64,000 bases of DNA from Spongiactinospora sp. TRM90649 (GTDB lineage: Bacteria; Actinomycetota; Actinomycetes; Streptosporangiales; Streptosporangiaceae), in contig NZ_JARLTC010000010.1 of the NCBI RefSeq assembly GCF_029382225.1, positions 1 to 64,000 on the forward strand, in the 5' to 3' direction. Under the pieces are notes generated by a model. The model made no database searches. It worked only from the letters and a program-made list of their open reading frames with translations, and was not told where the DNA came from. The first letter of the stretch is position 1; every line of letters begins with the position of its first letter. This document shows, one piece after another, positions 19,425 to 27,661 of the stretch. The position numbers and the translations under genes are program-made.

Positions 19425-20675
19425 ATGCGGAAGCTAGCTGCGGCCGGCCTCGCGGCCGCCCTCGGAGTCACGTTGGCCGGGTGCGGATCCGGCTCCGGCT
19501 CCGGGTCGGACAAGTCCACGGTGACGCTGTGGATGTATCCCGTCATCGACGACCAGGCCAAGAGCAAGGCGTTCTGGGACAAGGTCGAGAAGGACTTCGA
19601 GGCGGCGAATCCGACCGTCGACGTCAAGGTGGACCTGCAGCCCTGGGAGGGCCGGCAGGAGAAGGTGACCACCGCGCTCGCCTCCAAGAAGGGCTTCGAC
19701 CTGGTCGTGCTGGGCCCCGACCAGATCCCGCAGTACGCCCAGCAGGGCACCATCGAGCCGGTGGACGACGTGGTGGCGGCCGACAAGGCGGTGTTCCGCC
19801 CCGCGGGCCTCAACGCCCTCACCGTGGACGGCAAGCTGTACGGCGTGCCGATCTACCAGACCGCCAGCGCCCCCATGATCAACAAGAAGGCGTTCGCCGA
19901 CGCGGGCATCGACGAACTCCCCGACACCTGGGACGAGGTCAAGGCGGCCGCGCCCAAGCTCGCCGAGAAGGGCATCGCGGTGATGGCCTACTACGGCGCA
20001 CCCGAGGAGACCCTGAACCTGACCTTCTACCCGCTGCTGTGGGCGCACGGTGGCAGCGTCTTCGCCCCCGACGGCAAGAGCGTCGCCTTCAACGGCCCCG
20101 AGGGCGTGGCCGCACTGCAGTACCTGCTCGACCTCAAGGCGGCGGGCGGCCTGCCCGGCAACGCGGCCACCCTGGGCAGCGCGGTCGAGGGCGGCCCGCT
20201 GGCCACCGGCAAGGCGGCGATGACGCACGCGGGGGCCCCGGCCTTCGCCGAGCAGCTCGGCAAGGCCATCGGCGCGGAGAACCTGGAGATCGGCCTGCCG
20301 TTCGCCGCGGCCAAGCGGGTGACGTTCGGCATCCCCGGCGGGCTGATGCTCGCCAAGCACTCCCCGAACATGGCGGCGGCCAAGAAGTTCGCCGGGTACC
20401 TCGCGTCCGCCGAGGTCGCCGCCGACCTGGCCCAGGCGTCGGGGTACTTCCCGGCCCGCACCGACGCGAAGGTGGAGGGGCAGAGCGAGATCGCCAAGCG
20501 CTTCGAGCCCGCGCTGGAGTTCGTCTACCCCGGCGACGCCCACCCCAAGGCCCGGCAGGTGATGTCGGCGCTGATCCCGCATCTACAGGCCGCGCTGCAG
20601 GGCAAGAAGTCCGCGAAGCAGGCCCTGGACGACGCGGCCAAGGAGGCCGACGGGGCTCTGTCCAGCGGCGGCTGA
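19425..20675 (+). CDS. sugar ABC transporter substrate-binding lipoprotein
   Basis: A 416-residue family-1 solute-binding protein. The signal peptide ends in a lipobox (VTLAGC, Cys near residue 20) followed by a Ser/Gly linker, so it is a membrane-anchored lipoprotein. The mature part has VTLWMYPVID, WEGRQEKVTTALAS and GIPGGLMLAKHS, typical of CUT1 binding proteins for oligosaccharides or glycosides. RBS AAAGGAAGG. It is followed by a strong hairpin and two permeases. Confidence 0.92.
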   Translation: MRKLAAAGLAAALGVTLAGCGSGSGSGSDKSTVTLWMYPVIDDQAKSKAFWDKVEKDFEAANPTVDVKVDLQPWEGRQEKVTTALASKKGFDLVVLGPDQIPQYAQQGTIEPVDDVVAADKAVFRPAGLNALTVDGKLYGVPIYQTASAPMINKKAFADAGIDELPDTWDEVKAAAPKLAEKGIAVMAYYGAPEETLNLTFYPLLWAHGGSVFAPDGKSVAFNGPEGVAALQYLLDLKAAGGLPGNAATLGSAVEGGPLATGKAAMTHAGAPAFAEQLGKAIGAENLEIGLPFAAAKRVTFGIPGGLMLAKHSPNMAAAKKFAGYLASAEVAADLAQASGYFPARTDAKVEGQSEIAKRFEPALEFVYPGDAHPKARQVMSALIPHLQAALQGKKSAKQALDDAAKEADGALSSGG

Positions 20676-20711
20676 TCCGTCGTTCTCCCCTCCGCCCCCG
20701 CTGGGCGGCAA

Positions 20712-20744
20712 ACCGGAAGGGCCGCTCGCGACGGCCCTTCCGGT
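20712..20744 (+). terminator. intercistronic hairpin between binding protein and permeases
   Basis: A perfect 13-bp stem (20712-20724 with 20732-20744) closes a 7-base loop. Its place inside the operon suggests partial termination or 3' protection that yields more binding protein than permease. No T-run. Confidence 0.65.
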
Positions 20745-20773
20745 CACATCGCTAGACGAAAGGCGCGAACCCA

Positions 20774-21640
20774 GTGAGACACCGGTTGCGGGACCCTGTC
20801 ACGGGACTGCTGTTCGTCCTCCCCATGCTGGTGCTCTTCGTGATCTTCAGATTCGTGCCCACGCTGGGTGCGGCGGGCATAAGCCTCACCGACTACAAGA
20901 TCAGCGGAGAGTGGGACTTCGTCGGCGCCGGCAACTACGCCCGGCTGCTGGGCGACGAGGTCTTCCTGGCCAGCCTGCGGATCACCCTGGTCTACGTGGC
21001 GATCTACGTGCCGATGACCATGATCCTCTCGCTCACCACCGCGCTGCTGCTGAACACCGTGGTCGTGGCGCGCGGGTTGTTCCGCGGGATGCTGTTCCTG
21101 CCGTACGTGACCAGCTTCATCCTGGCCGGGGTGATCTGGCGGTGGATCTACGAGTTCGACGGCCTGCTCAACGGGCTGCTGGCCAGGCTGGACATCGGCC
21201 CGATCGGGTTCCTGGACGATCCTTCGCTGGTGCTGACGTCGCTGGCGACGGTCGCCACCTGGAAGGGCTTCGGCTACTCGATGCTCATCCTGCTGGCCGG
21301 GCTGAAGTCGATCCCGTCGTCGTACCTGGAAGCCGCCCGGGTGGACGGGGCCGGGCCCTGGCAGCGGTTCCGCTCGATCGTGCTGCCGCTGCTGCGCCCC
21401 GCGCTGTTCTTCGTGCTGGTCATCGAGACCATCACGGCCTTCCAGACATTCGACATGATCTACGTCATGACCGGCGGAGGCCCGGCGAGGGCCAGCTTCG
21501 TCCTCGTCTACGGCCTGTACGAGCAGGGCTTCCGCAACTTCGACTTCGGCTACGCGGCCACCATCGGCATGGTGCTGTTCGCTCTGGTCTTCGTCGTGTC
21601 CTTGATCCAGCGCAGGCTGCTCGACCGGAGTGAACGATGA
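20774..21640 (+). CDS. sugar ABC transporter permease 1 (MalF-like)
   Basis: A 288-residue inner-membrane permease with about six helices. The EAA loop near residues 190-205 (YLEAARVDGAGPWQRFRSI) contacts the ATPase. The GTG start follows GAAAGGCG. The last four bases overlap the second permease. No ATPase gene lies nearby; many actinobacterial CUT1 systems share a remote MsiK-type ATPase. Confidence 0.92.
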   Translation: MRHRLRDPVTGLLFVLPMLVLFVIFRFVPTLGAAGISLTDYKISGEWDFVGAGNYARLLGDEVFLASLRITLVYVAIYVPMTMILSLTTALLLNTVVVARGLFRGMLFLPYVTSFILAGVIWRWIYEFDGLLNGLLARLDIGPIGFLDDPSLVLTSLATVATWKGFGYSMLILLAGLKSIPSSYLEAARVDGAGPWQRFRSIVLPLLRPALFFVLVIETITAFQTFDMIYVMTGGGPARASFVLVYGLYEQGFRNFDFGYAATIGMVLFALVFVVSLIQRRLLDRSER

Positions 21641-22500
21641 CCCTCACCGCCGACCGGACGGCCGCCACGTCGTCTCCCACGGCCCCGGTGCGCCCTCGCC
21701 CGCCACGCAGGTGGCCGCTCACCGTCCTGCTCGGCATGGTCGCCGTGCTCACCGTGAGCCCGTTCCTGGTGATGCTCGTGGTCGCGCTGTCCCCGGCGGG
21801 CGAGCCGACCGTGCCGACGGCCTGGCCGCGGACGCTGACCTTCGACAACATCGTCCAGACGCTGTCGGTGTCCGGGTTCACCCGCTGGACGCTCAACTCG
21901 GTGATCTACGCGCTGGTCTCGGTGGTGATCACCCTGCTCACCGCGTCGATGGCCGGATACGCCTTCGCCAAGAAGCGCTTCCCCGGCCGCGACGCGCTGA
22001 TGTGGGCGTTCGTGGCGACCCTGATGGTGCCCTTCCAGGCCACCCTGATCCCGATGTTCGTGCTGATCTCCAACTTCGGCGGGGTCGACACCTTCTGGGG
22101 CCTGATCGTGCCCACGCTGGCCAACTCCCAGGCGGTCTTCCTGATGCGCCAGTTCATCAGGGACCTTCCCGACGAGCTGTTCGACGCGGCCAAGGTGGAC
22201 GGCGCGTCGGAGTGGCGGATCTACTGGCGGATCGTGCTCCCGCTGACCCGGCCGATCCTGGCCACGCTCGGCGTGTTCGTGTTCCTGTGGCACTGGAACG
22301 ACTTCCTGTGGCCGCACGTCATGGCGCAGAGCGACGAGATGCGGACCCTGACGGTCGGGCTGGCCACGCTGCGGAGCGAGGGCGTCCCGCTGGCCACGGT
22401 GATGGCCTCGGCGACGGTGTCGGTGGTCCCGTGCCTGCTGGTGTTCGCGCTGCTGCAGCGGTACCTGGTCAACAGCATCGCGATGACCGGATTGAAATAG
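21637..22500 (+). CDS. sugar ABC transporter permease 2 (MalG-like)
   Basis: A 287-residue permease with a Pro/Arg-rich cytoplasmic N-terminus (about 30 residues) and six helices. The EAA-type loop reads ELFDAAKVDGASEWRIYWRI. ATG overlaps the previous stop (ATGA). It partners the preceding permease in sugar import. Confidence 0.92.
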   Translation: MTLTADRTAATSSPTAPVRPRPPRRWPLTVLLGMVAVLTVSPFLVMLVVALSPAGEPTVPTAWPRTLTFDNIVQTLSVSGFTRWTLNSVIYALVSVVITLLTASMAGYAFAKKRFPGRDALMWAFVATLMVPFQATLIPMFVLISNFGGVDTFWGLIVPTLANSQAVFLMRQFIRDLPDELFDAAKVDGASEWRIYWRIVLPLTRPILATLGVFVFLWHWNDFLWPHVMAQSDEMRTLTVGLATLRSEGVPLATVMASATVSVVPCLLVFALLQRYLVNSIAMTGLK

Positions 22501-22510
22501 GCTGCCGTGG

Positions 22511-23398
22511 GTGGAGATGTCTTCAGGCGCGGCGCGGCTGCGTGATCGGCTGCGCGGTGTCCTGATCGCCGCGGCGGCCACTCCGATGACCGCCTCCGGC
22601 GAGGTCGACCTCGACATCGTCGAGACCTACCTGCGCGGGCTGGTCACCGACGGCGCGGGCGCGCTGGCGGTGCTGGCCCACACGGGGCGCGGGCCGTACC
22701 TGACGGACGAGGTCCGCGCGGGCGTGATCGCCCGCGCGGTGGGCACCGGCGTCCCGGTGATCGTGGGCGTCGGCGGCTCGCCCGGCGGCGGGGCCGACGA
22801 GCAGGCCGCCGTGGCGGCGGGCCTCGGGGCGCAGGGCGCGCTGGTCTTCCCCGACGACGGCGACCGCCTGGCCCGGCACGACGCGGTGTGGCGGGCGTCG
22901 GGCCTGCCGATGATCGCCTTCGACCTCTACACGCGTCCCTGCCCGCCCGCCGTGCTGCGCGACCTCGTCCGCCATCCGGGCGTGGCCGGGCTGAAGTCGG
23001 CGCTGCTCTTCGACGCGATGGGCTGTCAGCGGGCGATCGCCGTCGCCCGCGAGGCGGGACGGCTGGCCGTGACCGGAGAAGACCGCATGTTCGCCCCTTC
23101 GCTGATGTGGGGGGCGCAGGCCGCGCTGGTCGGGCTGGCGGCGGCGGCCGTCGGCGTCACCCGCGAGGTGCTGTGCGCCTTCGAGGGCGCCGACCTGGCC
23201 CGCTTCCTGCGCGCGTCGGAACGGCTGGACCGGCTGGCCGCGGCGACCTTCACCGAGCCGATGGAGGGATACGTCCAGCGGATGCTGTGGGTGGCCGCCG
23301 CCGAGGGGCGGGTGCCCGCCTCCCACGCCCACGACCCGTACGGCCCGCCGCTGCCCGGCGAGTCACCGCCCGGAGTCCCGCTCGCGGCCCTCGGATAG
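22511..23398 (+). CDS. dihydrodipicolinate synthase-family lyase, second copy
   Basis: A 295-residue DHDPS/KDG-aldolase-type barrel: AATPMTASGEVDLD at the start, the Schiff-base Lys in GVAGLKSALLFD and a Tyr in FDLYTRP. It is shorter than, and clearly diverged from, the 15781-16848 protein. The start is uncertain: GTG 22511 or ATG 22517, both close to the GGGTGGAG purines. It is ten bases after the permeases and so is probably in the importer operon. The 3' end overlaps the convergent amidohydrolase by 36 bases. Confidence 0.8.
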   Translation: MEMSSGAARLRDRLRGVLIAAAATPMTASGEVDLDIVETYLRGLVTDGAGALAVLAHTGRGPYLTDEVRAGVIARAVGTGVPVIVGVGGSPGGGADEQAAVAAGLGAQGALVFPDDGDRLARHDAVWRASGLPMIAFDLYTRPCPPAVLRDLVRHPGVAGLKSALLFDAMGCQRAIAVAREAGRLAVTGEDRMFAPSLMWGAQAALVGLAAAAVGVTREVLCAFEGADLARFLRASERLDRLAAATFTEPMEGYVQRMLWVAAAEGRVPASHAHDPYGPPLPGESPPGVPLAALG

Positions 23399-24118
23399 CC
23401 CGGGGAGGCCGAACAGCTCGGCCGCGTTGCGCCAGGCCACGCGCTCGGCCGTCGCCCCGGTGAGCCCGGCCGCGGCCACCGAGCCGAACGCCGACGACGG
23501 GTCGATCAGCGTGGAGTCGGTGCCGAAGAGCAGCCGCCGGTCGTCCACCTCCGCCGCGACCCGCGCGAACCGCCCCGCCGGGGCGTGCGACCAGCACGGT
23601 TCGAGGTAGAGCCGGTCGCAGGAGCGCGCCGCCTCGATCGCGTGGGGGAAGCCGTCCGCGCCCATGTGCCCGGCGATCACCCGCAGCCCGGGGATCCCGG
23701 CGCAGACCTCGGCCAGGTCGAGCACCGACGTGCCCCACGTGTGGACCAGCGCCGGGCATCCGAAGGACGCGGTCAGCTCCAGCGCCTCGCGCGTCTGAGC
23801 CGAGACGACCGGGGACCCGGTGTAGTCGGTGTGGATCTTGACGCCCGCGAAGCGGCCGGTGGGCAGGAACTCGCGCAGGTCGCGCTCGGCGTCGGCGAGC
23901 CTGCGAGGGTTGACGGTCACGTACCCGAACAGCCGGTCCTGGGTCTCCAGGACTCCGGCCAGGGCCCGGTTGCCCGCCGGGGCGTCGTAGATCACCGCCT
24001 CGGTGGCGGACACGACGGCCAGGTCGATGCCGTAGCGGTCCATGGCGGCCAGGGATACGCCGGCCACGTCCATGGTGAAGAACCAGGGGCCCCAGTGCGC
24101 GTGCACGTCGATGATCAT
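23363..24118 (-). CDS. amidohydrolase-2 family metal-dependent hydrolase
   Basis: A 251-residue TIM-barrel hydrolase (PF04909 type). The metal-binding set looks complete: DVHAH near residue 4-8, KIHTDY, His in PALVHTWG, His in AGHMGAD, and the catalytic Asp in LFGTDST. Related enzymes hydrate, hydrolyse or decarboxylate ring or keto-acid compounds. ATG overlaps the stop of the upstream gene (ATGA), so it is coupled to the metal-site-less paralog. Confidence 0.82.
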   Translation of the reverse strand: MIIDVHAHWGPWFFTMDVAGVSLAAMDRYGIDLAVVSATEAVIYDAPAGNRALAGVLETQDRLFGYVTVNPRRLADAERDLREFLPTGRFAGVKIHTDYTGSPVVSAQTREALELTASFGCPALVHTWGTSVLDLAEVCAGIPGLRVIAGHMGADGFPHAIEAARSCDRLYLEPCWSHAPAGRFARVAAEVDDRRLLFGTDSTLIDPSSAFGSVAAAGLTGATAERVAWRNAAELFGLPGLSEGRERDSGR

Positions 24119-24852
24119 CGGTTCGCTCCCAGCAGGCGGGCGGCGTTGCCGCCGGCGACCGCCGCGATCTCATCGGGGCGCAGGCCGCTGGTGGCCAGCC
24201 GCAGCAGCGGCACCAGCGGCTCGCCGTGCGGGGCGCGGGAGCCGAACAGCAGACGCCCGGCGCCGACGGTCTCCAGTGCGTCGGGGGAGTTGAGCAGCCG
24301 CGTGGAGGTGTGGAACCCCGGCTCGTCGCCGGCGGTCACCAGGAAGTCGCCCAGGTGGTAGAAGTGCGTGTCCAGGAAGACCACGGTGGCGCCGATGCCG
24401 CTGAACGGCCGCCAGAAGCGCCGCACGTCGCCGCCGGTCAGGATGGTCATGCCGAGCGCGGTGGCCCGCTTGGCGACGTGCCGTACCGAGGGGAAGCCCG
24501 CCTCGACGCCCTGCTCGTCGGGGAACAGCCGGACCGCGCGCACGGAGGCGGCGGCCAGCCGTTCCAGTTCTTCGGCGGCTCCGATCGGGTCGCGCAGGTC
24601 CACGGCGCCGACGGGCAGGAACGGCGGGCGGGGCAGGGCCACCACCTCGTCGTTGCCGGAGACCATGTCGAACAGCGCGGCCCGCAGGCTCGCGACCGCC
24701 CCCGTGGCGATCCCATGCCGGGCGAGCACGCCCCTGACCGACTCCGGCGCACCCGGAGGGCCGTCCCGATCGGGGTACGCCCCGACGAGGACGTCGACGT
24801 CGAGGGTCACCCGGAGGTCGCCGATCAGCGCCGCCGCGTCGAAAACCGCCAT
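24115..24852 (-). CDS. amidohydrolase-fold protein lacking the metal site
   Basis: A 245-residue paralog of the neighbouring amidohydrolases. The fold is recognisable from VRLFPDEQG, LETVGAGRLLFGSRAP and the end NAARLLG. The HxH motif is replaced by DVDVLVG, the strand His by TILTGGD, and the final Asp region by FGSRAPHGE. It is probably catalytically inactive as a metal hydrolase and may support its partner (24118-23363) structurally. ATG 24852 has GGAGGA upstream; operator D precedes it. Confidence 0.72.
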   Translation of the reverse strand: MAVFDAAALIGDLRVTLDVDVLVGAYPDRDGPPGAPESVRGVLARHGIATGAVASLRAALFDMVSGNDEVVALPRPPFLPVGAVDLRDPIGAAEELERLAAASVRAVRLFPDEQGVEAGFPSVRHVAKRATALGMTILTGGDVRRFWRPFSGIGATVVFLDTHFYHLGDFLVTAGDEPGFHTSTRLLNSPDALETVGAGRLLFGSRAPHGEPLVPLLRLATSGLRPDEIAAVAGGNAARLLGANR

Positions 24853-24873
24853 CCCGTCCTCCGGTTTGTCCTA

Positions 24874-24891
24874 TATCGGCCATGACCTTAA
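24874..24891. promoter_or_regulatory. island operator D
   Basis: On the plus strand TATCGGCC-AT-GACCTTAA, a degenerate copy of the island inverted repeat (six of eight positions per arm match TTTCGGTC/GACCGAAA). It lies 22 bases upstream of the minus-strand amidohydrolase operon and 82 bp centre to centre from operator E. Confidence 0.5.
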
Positions 24892-24927
24892 TGTGCCGCC
24901 GTGTTCCGGGGCAAGGCGGGCCCGGCC

Positions 24928-24973
24928 TTGACGGGCCTTCGTTCACCGGGCTAAGTTTCGGTCTGTGCCGAAA
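24928..24973 (+). promoter_or_regulatory. promoter and island operator E, overlapping a start codon
   Basis: TTGACG at 24928-24933, an 18-base spacer, and TAAGTT at 24952-24957. The repeat TTTCGGTCTGTGCCGAAA spans 24956-24973 and begins at the fifth base of the -10, exactly as at operator C. The GTG at 24965 is seven bases after the -10, so transcription and translation would start together inside the operator. Confidence 0.65.
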
Positions 24974-25687
24974 TATGGCTCAACGCTCCGAACCGTGGAC
25001 GCCCACCGGCTGGCCGGGCCGGTGCCGTCCGACGACCTGCCCGCCGACCCCCGGCCGGAGATGGACCGGCTCGGCATCGAGGCCGCCTGGGTCACCCACA
25101 CGCTGAGCCTGTACTCCGACGCCCAGGAGGGCAACGAGGCCCTCCTTGCGCTCGGCGACCCGCGGCTGCGTCCGGTGCCGGTCGTGGTGCCGGGGGTGGC
25201 GGGCGCGTGCGCCCCGCGCGACCCGCGCGAGGTCCTGGACTGGGGCGTCCGGATGATCCGGCTCTGCCCGTCCCGGCACCGTTTCGAGCTGACCGGCCCG
25301 GTCGCCCTGCGCTGGCTCGGCGAACTGTCGTCCGCCGGCCTGCCGGTGGCGATCGACCTGGCCGAGACCTCGCCCGCCGAGCTGCGCGCGCTCGCCGCGA
25401 GCCTGCCGGGGCTGCGCGTCCTGCTGCTCAACCCCGGATACCGGCGGCTGCGCGCCGTGGCCGAGCTGATGGAGACCATCGCGGAGCTGCGCGTGGAGAT
25501 CGGCACGGTGAACACCCAGGGCGGCGTGGAGTGGCTGGCCGAGCGCTTCGGGGCCGGGCGGCTGGTCTTCGGCACCGGCGCTCCGGAGAAGGACGACTGC
25601 GGCCCCAGGTTCATGCTCGACCACCTGGAACTGCCGCCCGGCGACATCGAGCTGATCGCGGCGGGCTCGCTGGAGGCGATGCTGTGA
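24965..25687 (+). CDS. amidohydrolase-fold protein lacking the metal site, second copy
   Basis: A 240-residue amidohydrolase-like protein. HxH is reduced to DAHRLAG, the strand His to VAIDLAE, the GH motif to LLLNPGY, and the terminal Asp to FGTGAPE. Metal catalysis is therefore unlikely. The GTG at 24965 is supported by the leaderless promoter geometry and by placing VDAHR at the usual N-terminal position. Its stop overlaps the next gene's GTG (GTGA), coupling it to an intact paralog. Confidence 0.72.
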   Translation: MPKYGSTLRTVDAHRLAGPVPSDDLPADPRPEMDRLGIEAAWVTHTLSLYSDAQEGNEALLALGDPRLRPVPVVVPGVAGACAPRDPREVLDWGVRMIRLCPSRHRFELTGPVALRWLGELSSAGLPVAIDLAETSPAELRALAASLPGLRVLLLNPGYRRLRAVAELMETIAELRVEIGTVNTQGGVEWLAERFGAGRLVFGTGAPEKDDCGPRFMLDHLELPPGDIELIAAGSLEAML

Positions 25688-26451
25688 TCCTCGACGCGCA
25701 CGGGCACATCGGCCGGTGGCCCGACTTCCTGATCCCCGACCCCACCGCCGAGGGGCTGGTCCGCCACATGGACCGGCTCGGCATCACCGCCATGGGCGTC
25801 AGCCACCTGCTCGCGGTCGGCCCCGACGCCGGCACCGGCAACCGGCTGGCGGCCGAGGCCGCCGCCGCGCACCCCGGCAGGTTCGGCGTCTGGGAGGTCG
25901 CCAACCCCCACCACCGCCACCCGCTGACCGGCGGTCCCGCCGTCTGGGGGATCAAGCTGCACCCCGACGTCCACCTGTGCGCGCTCGACGACCCGCGCTA
26001 CGACCACGTCTGGGAATACGCCCGCGAACACGGCATGCCCGTCCTGTCCCACGGCCAGACCGGCTCGCCGTGGAGCGACCCGTCGCGGTTCGCCGCCGTC
26101 GCCGCCCGCCACCCCGGCGTGCCGCTGCTCATGGGCCACAGCGGCCTCGAACCGGACGGCTTCGCCCGCGCCGCCGCCATCGCGGCCGACCACCCCGCGC
26201 TCTACCTGGAGACCTGCGGATCCAAGATCACCGGAAGGTGGATCGCCCGTCTGGTCGCCCTGGCCGGCGCCGACCGCGTCGTCTACGGCTCCGACGCCTG
26301 CTTCCTCGACCTGCGCGCCGGCTACGGCAAGCTCGCGCTGGCCCCCCTCGACGACGAGGCGCGGGCACTGGTGGCGGGCGGGAACCTGGCCCGGATCCTC
26401 GGCCCGGCGCTCGGCCGGACCCTCACCGCAAGCAGAGGAACACGACCATGA
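25684..26451 (+). CDS. amidohydrolase-2 family metal-dependent hydrolase, second copy
   Basis: A 255-residue hydrolase with a complete metal set: LDAHGH at residues 3-8, KLHPDVH, His in VLSHGQTG, His in LMGHSGLEPDG, and Asp in VVYGSDACF. GTG 25684 overlaps the previous stop. The ATG of the following aminotransferase overlaps its own stop, so all three genes form one tightly coupled operon. Confidence 0.83.
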   Translation: MILDAHGHIGRWPDFLIPDPTAEGLVRHMDRLGITAMGVSHLLAVGPDAGTGNRLAAEAAAAHPGRFGVWEVANPHHRHPLTGGPAVWGIKLHPDVHLCALDDPRYDHVWEYAREHGMPVLSHGQTGSPWSDPSRFAAVAARHPGVPLLMGHSGLEPDGFARAAAIAADHPALYLETCGSKITGRWIARLVALAGADRVVYGSDACFLDLRAGYGKLALAPLDDEARALVAGGNLARILGPALGRTLTASRGTRP

Positions 26452-27617
26452 CGCTCGCCCTCGACGGGGGCGCCCCCGTCCGCACCGCGCCCTGGCCCGC
26501 GTGGCCGCCGCCCCTCGATCCCGCGCAGCGGGAGCTGGTCACCAAGGTCCTGGAGAGCGGGCAGTGGGGGGCGACGCAGGGGCCGCTGTGCGGCGACCTG
26601 GCCGCCGCCTTCGCCCGGCTGTCGGGGGCCGGGCACGGCGTCACCGTCGGCAACGCCACCCTCGGGCTGTTCGCCGCCCTGCGCGGCCTCGGGGTCGGCC
26701 CCGGCGACGAGGTGATCGTGCCCGCCTACACGTTCGTGGCCTCGGCCTCGGCCGTGCTGCTCGCCGGGGCGGTCCCGGTGATCGCCGACGTCGATCCGGT
26801 GGACCTGCACCTGTCGGCCTCCGCCACCGAGGCGGCCGTCACCGCGAGGACGGCCGCGATCATGCCGGTGCACCTGGCCGGGAGCCCCGCCGACATGGAC
26901 GCGCTCACCGAGGTCGCCGCCCGGCACGGCCTGGCCGTCGTCGAGGACTGCGCCCAGGCCCACGGCGCGCGGTACGCCGACCGGCCCATCGGCGGCCTCG
27001 GCGACGCCGGGGTCTACAGCTTCCAGTCGAGCAAGGCGATGACCGCAGGGGAGGGCGGCGTGATCGTCTGCCGGGACGAGGCGCTGCACGGCCGGATCTG
27101 GTCGGCCTGCAACGTCGGGCGGCGGCTCGGCGGCGAGTGGTACGGCCACCCGGAGGTGGGCTGGAACCTGCGCATGACCGACATCCAGGCGGCGCTGCTG
27201 CTGCCCTGGCTGGACCGGCTGCCCGGCGAGATCGCCCGCCGGGAGGCGTTCTGCCTGGAGGTGGAACGGCTGCTGGAGGGCCTGCCCGTACACGCGGTCC
27301 CCAGGCCGCCGGGCACCACCGCCGACAGCCGTCACCTGCTCATGCTGCGCCTGGAGACGCCCGCCGACCGGGAGTTCCTGCTCGCCGCCATGGCGGCCGA
27401 GGGCGTGCCGCTGGACGGCGGCTACCCGCACCTGACGGGGATGGACGCGCTGACGCGGGCGGGCGTCCGCGCGCTGCCCTGCCCGGCGGCCGAGGCGGCG
27501 TCCCGCGACGTGGTCTGGGTGCGCCAGTCGATGCTGATGGCCGACCCGGCGGAGGCGGCCGGGGTCGCCGAGGCGCTGGCGAAGGTGCTGCCCGCGGCGA
27601 TGTCGCGCGTTCGCTGA
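26448..27617 (+). CDS. DegT/DnrJ/EryC1-family aminotransferase, second copy
   Basis: A 389-residue PLP enzyme starting with the ALDGGAPVR segment typical of this family. It has VGNATLGLFAAL, GDEVIVPAYTF, the Asp in VVEDCAQAHG, and the PLP Lys in FQSSKAMTAGEGG. It resembles 3-amino-5-hydroxybenzoate synthase-like and sugar aminotransferases. ATG overlaps the previous stop (ATGA) with AGAGGA nine bases upstream. It is diverged from the 18112-19305 paralog. Confidence 0.84.
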   Translation: MTLALDGGAPVRTAPWPAWPPPLDPAQRELVTKVLESGQWGATQGPLCGDLAAAFARLSGAGHGVTVGNATLGLFAALRGLGVGPGDEVIVPAYTFVASASAVLLAGAVPVIADVDPVDLHLSASATEAAVTARTAAIMPVHLAGSPADMDALTEVAARHGLAVVEDCAQAHGARYADRPIGGLGDAGVYSFQSSKAMTAGEGGVIVCRDEALHGRIWSACNVGRRLGGEWYGHPEVGWNLRMTDIQAALLLPWLDRLPGEIARREAFCLEVERLLEGLPVHAVPRPPGTTADSRHLLMLRLETPADREFLLAAMAAEGVPLDGGYPHLTGMDALTRAGVRALPCPAAEAASRDVVWVRQSMLMADPAEAAGVAEALAKVLPAAMSRVR

Positions 27618-27661
27618 CCCGGTGTTGTCCGTGCGCTCCGGTGATGCTTGTATCGGACGTC

